This document shows positions 33,788-44,391 of a DNA stretch of 64,000 nucleotides, in pieces. Within the stretch, counting starts at the first letter, position 1, and each line of letters begins with the position of its first letter. The notes under the pieces were generated by a model. It was not told where the DNA came from. It made no database searches and was given only the letters and a program-made list of their open reading frames with translations. Origin of the DNA: R-RK-3 sp031399085 (GTDB lineage Bacteria; Pseudomonadota; Alphaproteobacteria; Rhizobiales; Rhodomicrobiaceae); NCBI GenBank assembly GCA_031399085.1, contig JANNOQ010000033.1, forward strand, positions 1 through 64,000, written 5' to 3'. The translations under genes and the position numbers were made by a program.

Positions 33788-34443
33788 TAGGCACCATCGA
33801 ACCGGTAGCCGAACCGCGCAATGTCCGGCGCGCACAGATCGGCGATCAGATCGGCATCCGCATCCGAATAGTACCCCCGCCAGTCCCGCGCCCGGTCAGT
33901 CGCGTTGACCCGGGGCAGCGGCGTCAACCGGAACCCCAGATGCGCCTCGAACGGGGCGATGTCGGCGTCGATGTGTTCGGTCCGCACGAACAGCGTGGCG
34001 CATTCCACGCCCGTTGCATCCCGCATATAGGCGCTGGCGGGCCACAGCGACAGCGCGATGCGGGTCGTCGAATGGTTCAGGAACGCGCTGAAATCGAGCG
34101 CCTTCGCCAGGCCGACCGCCGGATGGGCAAAGGTCTGCACGCGCAGCCAGTGGTAATAGCTGACAACCCGGTCCCACGGATTGCGCACCAGGGTCAGGGT
34201 GAAGAACTGCCTGACCTCGTCCACGGTCACCAGCCCGTCGATGTCGGCCAGCGTGGCATGCTTCCACAACCGCCCCGCCGCCTTGACCCCGTGCAGCCGC
34301 CCCCGCCGCGCCCGCGCCTTGGGCGTGTCGCCGATCAGGATGTCGTCCTTCATCGCCCGCGCCTCCAGTGCGAGGGTCAGCGCGGTGCCGCCGGTCTTGG
34401 GGATGTGCACGAAGATGAAGCGGCGACCGCGCGAGATGATCAC
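33787..34443 (-). CDS. sulfotransferase family 2-like protein
   Basis: Probable PAPS-dependent sulfotransferase, 218 aa. The 5'-phosphosulfate loop is FVHIPKTGGTALTLAL at the N-terminus, and the 3'-phosphate motif is LVRNPWDRVVSYYHWLR at about residue 90. The start is GTG at 34443 (MIISRGRRFIFV), with no ATG nearby and only a weak ribosome site. A copy of the intergenic hairpin repeat lies just upstream of the start. The acceptor, perhaps a surface polysaccharide or lipid, is unknown. Confidence 0.82.
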   Translation of the reverse strand: MIISRGRRFIFVHIPKTGGTALTLALEARAMKDDILIGDTPKARARRGRLHGVKAAGRLWKHATLADIDGLVTVDEVRQFFTLTLVRNPWDRVVSYYHWLRVQTFAHPAVGLAKALDFSAFLNHSTTRIALSLWPASAYMRDATGVECATLFVRTEHIDADIAPFEAHLGFRLTPLPRVNATDRARDWRGYYSDADADLIADLCAPDIARFGYRFDGA

Positions 34444-34453
34444 CGGCCCGACC

Positions 34454-34504
34454 TGGGGGTTTCACACCCCCACACCCCCGTGGGATATTTGTGCCAATGT
34501 GAAA
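34454..34504 (-). repeat. intergenic hairpin repeat, copy B
   Basis: Read on the minus strand, it matches copy A nearly base for base through CAAATATCCCACGGGGGT and GGGGGTGTGAAACCCCC. The hairpin is TGGGGGT-GTGAA-ACCCCCA (34472 to 34454). The outer pair is T-A where copy A has C-G, a compensatory change. Like copy A it follows one gene's stop and precedes the next gene in the same direction. Confidence 0.75.
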
Positions 34505-34524
34505 GGAGCAGAGGCACCATCGGG

Positions 34525-35478
34525 TCAGACCGCGTTTGGCAGCGGGCGGCCTTCCAGATGGGCGATCAGGTTGTCGACCGCCATTAGTCCCATCGCCTCG
34601 CGCACCTCGAGTGCCGCCGTGCCAAGATGCGGCAGCAGGGTGACGTTTTCCATCGCGATCAGCGCGGGCGGGACGGTGGGTTCGAATTCGTAGACATCGA
34701 GCCCAGCGCCCGCGATGCGGCCCGCCTGAAGCGTGGCGATCAGCGCCGGCTCGTCGACGACATCACCGCGCGAAATATTGATGAACAGCGCGTGCGGGCG
34801 CATGTGGGCAAGAACGGCGGCGTCGATCAGGTGGTGGGTGGCCGCCCCGCCGGGCACCGCCACCACGACGACGTCGGCGGCCATCGCCTGCTCCATGGTC
34901 ACCTGCGTCGCCCGAACACCGGCATCGGAGACGGCCGAGCGGTTGTGAAACACCACCGTCATGCCGAACCCGAAGTGGCAGCGCCGGGCGATCGCCTTGC
35001 CGATGCGGCCCATGCCGATGATGCCGACGGTCTTGCCGGTCAGGTGCATGCCCAGCATCTGCGTCGGGCCCCAGCCGACCCATTGGCCGGCCCGCAGGAT
35101 GCGTTCGCCTTCTCCGGCCCGCCGCGCGGTCATCAGCATCAGCGTCAGAGCGATGTCGGCCGTCGCGTCAGTGACCGCGCCGGGCGTGTTGGTGACGGCC
35201 ACGCCGGCGGCCTTGGCGGCGGCAGCGTCGATGTGATTGTAGCCCACGCCAAAGTTGGCGAGGATCCTCGCGCGCGGGTGCGCGACGTCGGCGAACACGT
35301 CGGCCTGAAAGCGGTCGCCCAGCGTCGGCAAGACGGCGTCGAAGTCGCGCAGCGCGGCGCGCAGGTCCGCAGGCGACAGCACGTCGGCTTCCGCATCGCG
35401 CACGGTTACGTCAAAGCGCGCGCGCGCGGCAGCCACGACGCGGTCAGGCAGGCGACGGGTGATCAGCAGCGTTTTCAA
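34525..35478 (-). CDS. D-isomer-specific 2-hydroxyacid dehydrogenase (glyoxylate/hydroxypyruvate reductase type)
   Basis: NAD(P)-dependent reductase of 317 aa. Motifs are ILANFGVGYNHIDAAAA, the nucleotide-binding VGIIGMGRIGKAIARR, NISRGDVVDEPALI with the catalytic Arg region, and LLPHLGTAALEVREAMG with the catalytic His. The start is TTG at 35478 with GGGAGGAAAA upstream, overlapping the preceding stop as TTGA. Closest in pattern to glyoxylate reductase; the exact substrate is uncertain. Confidence 0.88.
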   Translation of the reverse strand: MKTLLITRRLPDRVVAAARARFDVTVRDAEADVLSPADLRAALRDFDAVLPTLGDRFQADVFADVAHPRARILANFGVGYNHIDAAAAKAAGVAVTNTPGAVTDATADIALTLMLMTARRAGEGERILRAGQWVGWGPTQMLGMHLTGKTVGIIGMGRIGKAIARRCHFGFGMTVVFHNRSAVSDAGVRATQVTMEQAMAADVVVVAVPGGAATHHLIDAAVLAHMRPHALFINISRGDVVDEPALIATLQAGRIAGAGLDVYEFEPTVPPALIAMENVTLLPHLGTAALEVREAMGLMAVDNLIAHLEGRPLPNAV

Positions 35479-35807
35479 AACAGTTTTCCTCCCAGCGGAA
35501 CCGCATGGCCCGGTCTGATCAGCACGACCTCTCCGTTCTCGTCCGGCACCCCCAGAACCAGCACTTCGGACAGCACCTTGCCGATCTGGCGGGGCGGAAA
35601 GTTGACCACGGCCAGCACCTGTCGCCCGATCAGGGTTTCGGGGGAATAATGCGCGGTGATCTGCGCGGACGAGCGTTTTTCACCGATCCCGGCCCCGAAA
35701 TCGACCCACAGCTTGATCGCGGGTTTGCGCGCCTCGGGGAAAGGTTCGGCGCGGGTGATGACGCCGACCCGGATGTCGACCTTCTCGAAATCGGCGTAGG
35801 TGATCAT
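35475..35807 (-). CDS. csaA: CsaA-like tRNA-binding domain protein
   Basis: A 110-aa protein made of a single EMAP/tRNA-binding OB fold: FEKVDIRVGVITRAEPFPEA, KLWVDFGAGIGEKRSSAQIT and VVNFPPRQIGKVLSEVLVLG. This matches CsaA, which has been described as a secretion-associated chaperone and binds tRNA. It overlaps proC upstream by 4 bases and the hydroxyacid dehydrogenase downstream by 4 bases. Confidence 0.88.
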   Translation of the reverse strand: MITYADFEKVDIRVGVITRAEPFPEARKPAIKLWVDFGAGIGEKRSSAQITAHYSPETLIGRQVLAVVNFPPRQIGKVLSEVLVLGVPDENGEVVLIRPGHAVPLGGKLF

Positions 35808-36613
35808 GCGCCCAACTCCCGGCCCCGGTCGGCGGCGGCCTTGACCGCGCGGGTCATCAAGGGGGCCAGACCGGTGTCGGGGTCCATCAGCACGGCGAGC
35901 GCGGCAGCCGTGGTGCCGCCGGGCGAGGTGACATTGACGCGCAACTGCGCGGCCGCCTCGTCGGACCGCCAGGCCAGCTCGCCCGCCCCGCAGACGGTCG
36001 CGCGGGCCAGTTGCATCGCGACACCTTCGGACAGGCCTTGCGCCACACCCGCCTGCGCCATCGCCTCGATCAGGTGAAAGACGTAAGCCGGGCCGGACCC
36101 CGACACCGCGGTCACCGCGTCGATCTGGTGTTCACCGTCAAGGTCAACCACCTGCCCCACCGCCGCCATCAGGCTGCGCGCCAAGGCCAGCCCCTCCGCC
36201 CCGGCAGGGGCGTTGCCGCACATGCCGGTGATGCCGCGCCCGACCATCGCGGGCGTGTTGGGCATGGTGCGCACGATGGGGGTCTGGGCGCCGAAAGCGG
36301 CCTCGAGCGTAGCGATCGTCGTCCCGGCGGCGATCGACACCATCAACGTCTTCCCGTTGCCCAGCGCCTGCAGGGCGGGCAGTCCCGCCCCCATCATCTG
36401 CGGTTTGACCGCCAACAGGGCGACGGCGGGTGCATCGGGCAGGCCGTCGTTCAGATGCACGCCAAGGCCGCGCAGCCAGTCCGTCGGATTCGGCTCGATC
36501 ACCCAGACCGACGCAGCAGGCACCCCCGCCGCCAGCCAACCAGCCAGCAGCGCCGAGCCCATCTTGCCGCAGCCCAAAAGCACCAAACCCTCGCGGGTCA
36601 CCCTGTCGTGCAT
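35804..36613 (-). CDS. proC: pyrroline-5-carboxylate reductase
   Basis: Final step of proline synthesis: reduction of 1-pyrroline-5-carboxylate with NAD(P)H. The 269-aa protein has the nucleotide-binding LVLLGCGKMGSALLAGWLAA, then VRTMPNTPAMVGRGITGM. The C-terminal family signature reads VSGSGPAYVFHLIEAMAQAG and continues SPGGTTAAALAVL. GGAGG is well placed before the ATG at 36613. Confidence 0.94.
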   Translation of the reverse strand: MHDRVTREGLVLLGCGKMGSALLAGWLAAGVPAASVWVIEPNPTDWLRGLGVHLNDGLPDAPAVALLAVKPQMMGAGLPALQALGNGKTLMVSIAAGTTIATLEAAFGAQTPIVRTMPNTPAMVGRGITGMCGNAPAGAEGLALARSLMAAVGQVVDLDGEHQIDAVTAVSGSGPAYVFHLIEAMAQAGVAQGLSEGVAMQLARATVCGAGELAWRSDEAAAQLRVNVTSPGGTTAAALAVLMDPDTGLAPLMTRAVKAAADRGRELGA

Positions 36614-36637
36614 GTCCGCCTCCGTTTGGAAGGCAGG

Positions 36638-37141
36638 TTAGGCGCGCCCATACGCCTCGGCAATGGCAACCTTCATCGCGTCCGCCGGCGTGCGATCGGC
36701 CCAGGCCACCAGCTGGAACGCCGGATAGAACCGCTCGGACGCCATCACCGCCGCCGCGATCAGCTTGTCGATCTGTTCCGGCCCCGCGACCTGCCCGCCC
36801 GCAAGCAACAGGCCATAGCGCCAGACCATCAGCTTCTGTTCGGTCCAATAGGTGAAGGCGCCGGTCCAGACCATGTCGTTGCAGCGGTTCAGCACGTCGT
36901 AAAGCTCGCCCATCTTGTCGTGCGGCGGCTCCATTTCGAAGGTGCAGATCAGGCGCAGCGTCTCGTCCTGTGCCGACCAGGCCAACGTCAGCGAATAGGT
37001 GCGCCACTGGCCTTCGACCGCCATCGCGATCTGGTCATCCGTGACGCGGTCGAACTCCCACTCGTGATGCTCGGCCAGCGTTTCGACGATGTCGATCGGA
37101 TGCAGATCGTCGGTCGACAGGAAATCTTCGGAAAGCGACAT
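36638..37141 (-). CDS. YbjN domain-containing protein
   Basis: A 167-aa protein of the YbjN family, which has a secretion-chaperone-like alpha/beta fold and a poorly known role in stress. It contains EWEFDRVTDDQIAMAVEG and LICTFEMEPPHDKMGELYDV. It is first in the leftward group with proC, 24 bp upstream of proC. The 214-bp gap to its right (37142-37355) holds a near-palindromic ACTAGATATAGT and a GANTC site but nothing firmly assignable. Confidence 0.85.
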   Translation of the reverse strand: MSLSEDFLSTDDLHPIDIVETLAEHHEWEFDRVTDDQIAMAVEGQWRTYSLTLAWSAQDETLRLICTFEMEPPHDKMGELYDVLNRCNDMVWTGAFTYWTEQKLMVWRYGLLLAGGQVAGPEQIDKLIAAAVMASERFYPAFQLVAWADRTPADAMKVAIAEAYGRA

Positions 37142-37355
37142 GGCCCGGCCTCACTATGATGCCACTCGTGGGGCCTTACCCACTATTGGCTGGGTGTCTG
37201 GCAAAAAGCGACACAATCCTTACGCCGCCCTTACTAGATATAGTGAATCGCCTGCGCCAGTCTGTCCAGCGCTTTCTGTGTGAAGTTTCTGTGGACAACC
37301 CGTTGTGATGGATGGGACTCACCCCATCGGTGGTAAGACCATTGCGCCAATACCG

Positions 37356-38144
37356 CTACAGATCGAAGGTCGCAAACACCGGGGCGTGGTCGCTCGGCTG
37401 CTCCCATCCGCGCACCGAACGCAGGATACGGCTGCCATAACCGGCGCTGGCGATATCCGGCGTGGCCCAGATGTGGTCAAGCCGGCGGCCCTTGTCGGCA
37501 GCGTCCCAGTCGGGGCTGCGGTAGGACCACCACGAATAAAGCCGACCCGACGGAATGTCGGCGCGCGTGACATCGCGCCATTGGCCCGCCTCCATCACCG
37601 CGCCCAGATGCGCGACCTCGATGGGGGTGTGCGACACGATCTTCAGCAGGGCCTTGTGATCCCAGACGTCGTCTTCGCGCGGGGCGATGTTCAGATCCCC
37701 CACCAGGATCGAGCGTTCGGGCCTTTCTGATCGGCACCAGTCACGCATTTCCGTCAGGAAATCCAGCTTCTGGCCGAACTTCACGTTGACCGCGCGGTCG
37801 GGTATGTCGCCGCCCGCGGGGACATAGATGTTGTGGATCGTCACCCCGCTTTCCAGCCGGGCCGACACATGCCGCGCGTGGGACAACTGGGCAAAGTCGC
37901 GATCCCCGGCATCGAGCAGCGGCAACTTCGAGATGATCGCCACACCGTTGTAGCCCTTCTGCCCGCGCGCCACGATGTAGCGATAGCCAAGCTCCTGAAA
38001 CTTCGTCAGCGGGATGTTTTCGACCGGGCTCTTGCATTCCTGCAGGCACAGGATGTCGGGCTGCTCTTCGGCCATCAGCCGCGCCACCAGACCTTCGCGC
38101 AGGCGGACCGAGTTGATGTTCCAGGTGGCAAGGGTGAAGGACAT
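37356..38144 (-). CDS. xthA: exodeoxyribonuclease III
   Basis: AP endonuclease and 3'-5' exonuclease of base excision repair, 262 aa. Family motifs are TLATWNINSVRLREGLV, ILCLQECKSPVENIP with the metal-binding Glu, LVGDLNIAPREDDVWD, and GRRLDHIWATPDIA and SDHAPVFATFDL with catalytic Asp and His. AGGAG lies before the ATG at 38144; the open frame continues far upstream only because of codon bias and is not coding there. Confidence 0.95.
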   Translation of the reverse strand: MSFTLATWNINSVRLREGLVARLMAEEQPDILCLQECKSPVENIPLTKFQELGYRYIVARGQKGYNGVAIISKLPLLDAGDRDFAQLSHARHVSARLESGVTIHNIYVPAGGDIPDRAVNVKFGQKLDFLTEMRDWCRSERPERSILVGDLNIAPREDDVWDHKALLKIVSHTPIEVAHLGAVMEAGQWRDVTRADIPSGRLYSWWSYRSPDWDAADKGRRLDHIWATPDIASAGYGSRILRSVRGWEQPSDHAPVFATFDL

Positions 38145-38249
38145 TGCAGGCTCCTGTGGCTGGCACTGTGCTGCCCAAAGCGCGGGTTGCGTGCAAGTCA
38201 ATTCGCCGGGGGTTGACCCTGCCGCGCAGGCGGTCAAGCCTGCCCCGGG

Positions 38250-39470
38250 ATGACCCGACCGATCTGGCATATGCAAAACTTCCGGCTGCTGTTGGCGTCG
38301 ACCTCCGTCACCAATCTGGGCGACGGGGTGATGGCGGTGGCGGTGCCGTGGCTTGCCACGCTGCTGACCCCCGACCCGCTGCTGATCGGCCTCGTCGCCG
38401 GGGCACGCACGCTGCCGTGGTTCCTGCTGTCGTTGCCGGCGGGCGTGGTCACCGACCGGTTCGATCACCGGCGCCTTCTGATCGCCGCCGATGCCATGCG
38501 CGTCGTGCTGACGCTGTCGCTGCTGGCCCTGGCGCTCGGCGCGAACCCCGGCACCGGCCCGGTGCTTGTGATGGCCGCGCTGGCCTTTTTGCTCGGCGCG
38601 GCCGAGGTGTTGCGCGACAACACCGCCCAGACCTTCATGCCCACCGTGGTCGACCGGTCGCAGCTGGAACAGGCAAATGGCACGCTTTGGGCTGGCGAGC
38701 TTCTGACAGGACAATTCATCGGCCCGCCGCTGGCCGGGGTGCTGATTGGCGTTTCGATCGCCCTGCCGTTCGGTGTGCATACCGGACTGCTGGCCACGGG
38801 CGTTGCCTTGATTGCGGCGATGGCGCTGCCCCGACGGGCCCGACCCGTCAACCCCCAGCCGGTGATGGCCGCGCTGCGCGAAGGGTTGGGCTGGCTGTGG
38901 CAGGCCGTGATGCTGCGGCGGCTCGGGTGGCTGCTGGGCGGGTTCAACTTTCTGGGCTACGGGTTCGAGGCGCTTCTGGTGCTTTATGGCCAGCGGGTGC
39001 TGGGTCTGGGGGCGGTGGGATTCGGGGCGCTGTTGACCGCGCAGGCCTGCGGGGCGCTGCTGGCCACGCTGGCCGGCCCCGCCATCCTGCGGCGGGTGTC
39101 GCCGACGCGGGCGATCCTTGCCGGGATGGGGTGCTTTACCCTGACCTGTGGCGTGCTGGCGCTGGGACCGCCTGTGGGGGTCGTGGCGGCAACGCTGGCC
39201 ATGAACGGGTTTGGCGGCATGGTGTGGAACATCGCGCAGGTCAGCTATCGTCAGCGCCATATCCCGCCGCCGCTGCTGGGTCGGGTCAACAGCGCGTTCC
39301 GGTTCATCGGCACGGGGCCCGCGGCGTTCGGCGCGTTTGCCTTCGGCGCGCTGGTGGCCTGGGCCGCGCCGATGGGCGCGGCGCAGGCCGTGTTGCTGCC
39401 CTACGCCGTCGCCGCAGCAGTGGGTGCAGGGTTGACCCTGTACGCCACCTGCCGCCTTCGGTTGGATTGA
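38250..39470 (+). CDS. MFS transporter (MFS_3, exporter-like)
   Basis: A 406-aa major facilitator superfamily protein with twelve likely membrane segments, starting MTRPIWHMQNFRLLLASTSV. The loop VVTDRFDHRRLLIAADAMR is the cytoplasmic loop between helices 2 and 3. The plan resembles enterobactin/macrolide-type exporters. No substrate gene is linked. It lies divergent from xthA with about 105 bp between starts. Confidence 0.85.
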   Translation: MTRPIWHMQNFRLLLASTSVTNLGDGVMAVAVPWLATLLTPDPLLIGLVAGARTLPWFLLSLPAGVVTDRFDHRRLLIAADAMRVVLTLSLLALALGANPGTGPVLVMAALAFLLGAAEVLRDNTAQTFMPTVVDRSQLEQANGTLWAGELLTGQFIGPPLAGVLIGVSIALPFGVHTGLLATGVALIAAMALPRRARPVNPQPVMAALREGLGWLWQAVMLRRLGWLLGGFNFLGYGFEALLVLYGQRVLGLGAVGFGALLTAQACGALLATLAGPAILRRVSPTRAILAGMGCFTLTCGVLALGPPVGVVAATLAMNGFGGMVWNIAQVSYRQRHIPPPLLGRVNSAFRFIGTGPAAFGAFAFGALVAWAAPMGAAQAVLLPYAVAAAVGAGLTLYATCRLRLD

Positions 39471-39528
39471 CACGGATCAGACCGCCAGCCCGATCTGCGA
39501 GCGGACGGGCGGCCTGCAACCGCTGCGA

Positions 39529-39843
39529 TCAATCGTGCAGGGTGAACTGGTTCGTCTCGCACAGGTCGGCGGTTCCTTCGATGGTCACCCCGGTGTCCAT
39601 CACAAACTGCAGATCGTAGGCGCAAACCTCCAGCCCATCGCCGATGGTGACCGCGCCTTGCTCGCCCGACGCCAGCACATCCAAGCCCAGGATGTCGTCG
39701 CCCCAATCATCGCTGTCGAGCGCCGAGACGTACAGCTCTTGCAGGTTGGCCGAACTGGCGTTGATCAGGTCGAACACCAGGTCTTCGGCAAATGCCGGGG
39801 CGGCGGTCAGGCAAAGGCAGGCGGCAATGGATTTCAGATACAT
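39529..39843 (-). CDS. small secreted hypothetical protein
   Basis: A 104-aa protein with a clear signal peptide (MYLKSIAACLCLTAAPAFAE) and an acidic mature part. It contains FDLINASSANLQELYVSALD, DDWGDDILGLDVLASGEQ and two cysteines (CAYDLQF, DLCETNQ) that could form a disulfide. The pattern resembles small periplasmic argininosuccinate-lyase-like or Tat-independent proteins annotated only as hypothetical. The function is unknown. Longer upstream starts lack a signal and are rejected. Confidence 0.65.
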   Translation of the reverse strand: MYLKSIAACLCLTAAPAFAEDLVFDLINASSANLQELYVSALDSDDWGDDILGLDVLASGEQGAVTIGDGLEVCAYDLQFVMDTGVTIEGTADLCETNQFTLHD

Positions 39844-39913
39844 CGGCAGTCTCCGGTATGAGGAGCCTGCGTCATGACCACTCGCCTCGTCAGGAACAAG
39901 CCGAAACGGCGTC

Positions 39914-39943
39914 AAAAAAAGGGCCGGGCACAAAGGCCCGGCC
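39914..39943 (-). terminator. rho-independent terminator after cenR
   Basis: GGCCGGGC (39922-39929) pairs with GCCCGGCC (39936-39943). Read leftward, the stem is followed by seven T residues (complement of 39914-39920). It lies 116 bp past the cenR stop and would end that transcript. It is the most canonical terminator in the window. Confidence 0.85.
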
Positions 39944-40059
39944 AGGTCCAACAGGGAGGTACCATGCCATAACCCCGACATGGTAAGGGGGTTTCTGCCC
40001 ATCAAACTGGATTCCGATTCTGGCAACAGTATGGCCAGACTGTTTATATATCCTCAACG

Positions 40060-40746
40060 TCAGGCGACCAGCTTGTAGCCGCCGCTTTCCGTCACCAACA
40101 ACCGCGCGTTCGACGGATCGGGCTCGATCTTCTGACGCAGGCGGTAGATGTGCGTCTCAAGCGTGTGCGTCGTGACCCCGGCATTGTAGCCCCAGACCTC
40201 GTGCAGCAGCACGTCGCGCGCCACGACACCCGCCCCCGCCCGGTAAAGGTACTTCAGGATGTTCGTCTCTTTTTCCGTCAGCCGGATCTTCTTGTCCTTG
40301 GCGTCCAGCAGCATCTTCTGCGCCGGTTTGAACGTGTAGGGCCCCATCTGGAACACGGCATCCTCGGATTGCTCGTGCGTGCGCAACTGTGCGCGAATGC
40401 GGGCCAGCAGCACCGGAAACTTGAACGGCTTCGTCACATAATCGTTGGCCCCGGCATCCAGACCCAGGATGGTGTCGCTGTCGGTATCCTGCCCGGTCAG
40501 CATCATCACCGGACATTTGACGCCCACCTTGCGCATCCGTCGGCACAGCTCGCGGCCATCGGTGTCGGGCAGCCCGACGTCCAGGATCACCAGATCGAAC
40601 GCGCCGGTCTTGACCTTTTCCATGCCTTCGACGCCATTGCGGCCTTCGAACACATCGAAATCTTCGGTCAGCACCAGTTGCTCGCTCAGCGCTTCGCGCA
40701 GATCGTCGTCGTCATCGACCAGCAGGATCTTTCGCAGCGTTGCCAT
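40060..40746 (-). CDS. cenR: OmpR-family response regulator, CenR type
   Basis: A 228-aa response regulator with the phosphoacceptor Asp56 (LVILDVGLPDTDG), ANDYVTKPFKFPVLLARIRA and a winged-helix domain ending TLETHIYRLRQKIEPDPSNA. This closely fits CenR, an essential cell-envelope and division regulator in Caulobacter and Rhodobacter. Its kinase CenK is not adjacent. The ATG at 40746 is chosen because GGAGG lies 6 nt upstream; the in-frame ATG at 40758 would precede that site. A strong terminator follows. Confidence 0.88.
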   Translation of the reverse strand: MATLRKILLVDDDDDLREALSEQLVLTEDFDVFEGRNGVEGMEKVKTGAFDLVILDVGLPDTDGRELCRRMRKVGVKCPVMMLTGQDTDSDTILGLDAGANDYVTKPFKFPVLLARIRAQLRTHEQSEDAVFQMGPYTFKPAQKMLLDAKDKKIRLTEKETNILKYLYRAGAGVVARDVLLHEVWGYNAGVTTHTLETHIYRLRQKIEPDPSNARLLVTESGGYKLVA

Positions 40747-40800
40747 CTTAGCCTCCAAGATATGGGGTCTTTGGTTTTTGTTACATGAGACGCGATCACC

Positions 40801-40820
40801 GTTGCGACAAGAATTGCAAC
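40801..40820. promoter_or_regulatory. inverted repeat GTTGC-N10-GCAAC between cenR and ribA
   Basis: GTTGC (40801-40805) and GCAAC (40816-40820) form a 20-bp dyad in the divergent region, 55-75 bp from the cenR start and 84-103 bp from the ribA start. It may be an operator for either gene. No known motif is matched with confidence. Confidence 0.3.
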
Positions 40821-40903
40821 AAACCCCTCACGCGGACGTGTCGCAGGGTCGTGGTATGTTTCAATTCCCGCATTCGCTGGCTAAACGGGGGCAGGAGAGT
40901 GTC

Positions 40904-41986
40904 ATGCAGCTTGCCCCGACCCTGACGGAACTGATCGGCCGCGCGCGGGGCGACCTGCGCCTGGGCGTGCCGGTGGTGCTGGCGGCAGATGGGCAAGCGG
41001 CGTTGGTGGCGGCGGTCGAAACGCTGGGTGCGGCGCGCCTCGCGGGGCTGCGCGGGGTCGGGCGGCCGGAACTGGCGATCACGGCGCGCCGGGCCGAAAC
41101 GCTGAAGGCGCGGGTGTATGATGGCGACCTCGCGCGGCTGTCGGTGCCGGACGGCGCGGGACTGGAATGGCTGCGTGCCATGGCCGACCCGGTGGACGAT
41201 CTGCGTGTGCCGATGAAAGGGCCGTTCACCGCCTTGCGCGACGGATCGGCGGTGTTGCACCGCACGGGCCTGGCGCTGGCAAAGGCCGCGCATCTGCTGC
41301 CTGCGGTGCTGGTCGTGCCGCTGGACAACGCGCTGGCGTTGGCGGCGCGCGACGGCCTGACCTTCCTTCACAACGCGGCACCGCTTTTGGCAAACCTGTC
41401 GCCGCAACACGAAATCGCCGCCGCCCGCGTGCCGACGCGGGCCTTCGCGGCCGGGCGCGTGCACGTGTTCCGCCCCGAGGATGGCGCCGAAGAACACTAC
41501 GCCGTCGAGATCGGCCGCCCCGACCGCAACGCGCCGGTGTTGACGAGGCTGCATTCGGCCTGCTTCACCGGCGATGTTCTGGGGTCGCTGAAATGCGATT
41601 GCGGCCCGCAGTTGCAGGCAGCCTTGGCCCGGATGGCTGCCGAAGGGGCCGGGGTGCTGCTGTATCTGAACCAGGAAGGCCGGGGCATCGGTCTGGCCAA
41701 CAAGATGCGCGCCTATGCCTTGCAGGATCAGGGGTTCGACACCGTCGAGGCCAACCACCGGCTCGGGTTCGAGGATGACGAGCGGGATTTCCGCATCGGC
41801 GCCGACATCCTGCAGCGCATGGGTTTTTCGGCGGTGCGGTTGTTGACCAACAATCCCAAGAAACTGGCCATGATGGCATCCTGCGGGCTGACCGTGACCG
41901 AACGCGTGCCGCTGCACGTGGGCCTGACGTCCGAGAATGCCGGCTATCTTGCCACCAAGGCGGCCAAGTCGGGGCACCTGGAATGA
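40904..41986 (+). CDS. ribA: GTP cyclohydrolase II
   Basis: First step of riboflavin synthesis, GTP to diaminohydroxy-ribosylaminopyrimidine phosphate. The 360-aa protein has an N-terminal extension of about 185 residues with no DHBP-synthase active-site motif that I can recognise. The RibA core has HSACFTGDVLGSLKCDCGPQ with the zinc cysteines and YLNQEGRGIGLANKMRAYAL, ending LLTNNPKKLAMMASCGLTVT. GGAG precedes the ATG at 40904. It overlaps the YkuD gene by 4 bases. Confidence 0.9.
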   Translation: MQLAPTLTELIGRARGDLRLGVPVVLAADGQAALVAAVETLGAARLAGLRGVGRPELAITARRAETLKARVYDGDLARLSVPDGAGLEWLRAMADPVDDLRVPMKGPFTALRDGSAVLHRTGLALAKAAHLLPAVLVVPLDNALALAARDGLTFLHNAAPLLANLSPQHEIAAARVPTRAFAAGRVHVFRPEDGAEEHYAVEIGRPDRNAPVLTRLHSACFTGDVLGSLKCDCGPQLQAALARMAAEGAGVLLYLNQEGRGIGLANKMRAYALQDQGFDTVEANHRLGFEDDERDFRIGADILQRMGFSAVRLLTNNPKKLAMMASCGLTVTERVPLHVGLTSENAGYLATKAAKSGHLE

Positions 41987-42480
41987 AGCCGACCGATATC
42001 GTCGTCACCCGCACCTCGGCCCGGTTCCTCGGGCGTCGCTTTGCCTGCGCGGTCGGCCGCAACGGCATCACCACCCGCAAGCGCGAGGGCGACGGCGCGA
42101 CCCCTGCCGGCGTGCATCGGCTGGTCGGCATGCTCTATCGTGCCGACCGCATGGCGCTGCCTGCCGACTGGGCACTGCCGATCGGCCCGTTCGATCTGTG
42201 GTCGGACGCGCCCGACGACATCGACTACAACCGCTTCGTCCGGGCCCCCCACCCGCACAGCCACGAACGCCTGCACCGCGCCGACCCGCTTTATGACCTC
42301 ATCGTACTGACCGACTGGAACTGGCCCGAGGCGCAGCCAGGGCGCGGCTCTGCGATCTTCCTGCACACCTGGCGCAGACCGGGCACGCCTACGGCGGGAT
42401 GCGTCGCCTTCGCACGGCGCGACCTGCTGTGGATCGCCCCCCGCATCCGCCACGAAACGCGGCTGATCATCCGGGCCTGA
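41983..42480 (+). CDS. YkuD-type L,D-transpeptidase family protein
   Basis: A 165-aa protein of the L,D-transpeptidase catalytic fold. The active-site region is IFLHTWRRPGTPTAGCVAFA, with the histidine followed by TxGC where the cysteine (about residue 140) is the nucleophile. No signal peptide is apparent at MKPTDIVVTRTSARFLG, so it may act in the cytoplasm or be exported otherwise; this subfamily is widely annotated as L,D-transpeptidase without proven activity. The start overlaps the ribA stop. Confidence 0.83.
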   Translation: MKPTDIVVTRTSARFLGRRFACAVGRNGITTRKREGDGATPAGVHRLVGMLYRADRMALPADWALPIGPFDLWSDAPDDIDYNRFVRAPHPHSHERLHRADPLYDLIVLTDWNWPEAQPGRGSAIFLHTWRRPGTPTAGCVAFARRDLLWIAPRIRHETRLIIRA

Positions 42481-42534
42481 CCCCTTCCCAAAACGCTTTG
42501 ACAGCCATAGGATCGCCGCAGGATGGAGGATATC

Positions 42535-44387
<1,853 letters not shown>

Positions 44388-44391
<4 letters not shown>

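Noticed and set aside
31637..33835. A 732-codon open frame opposite fadJ
   Set aside because: Same antisense artefact; no recognisable protein and no ribosome site.
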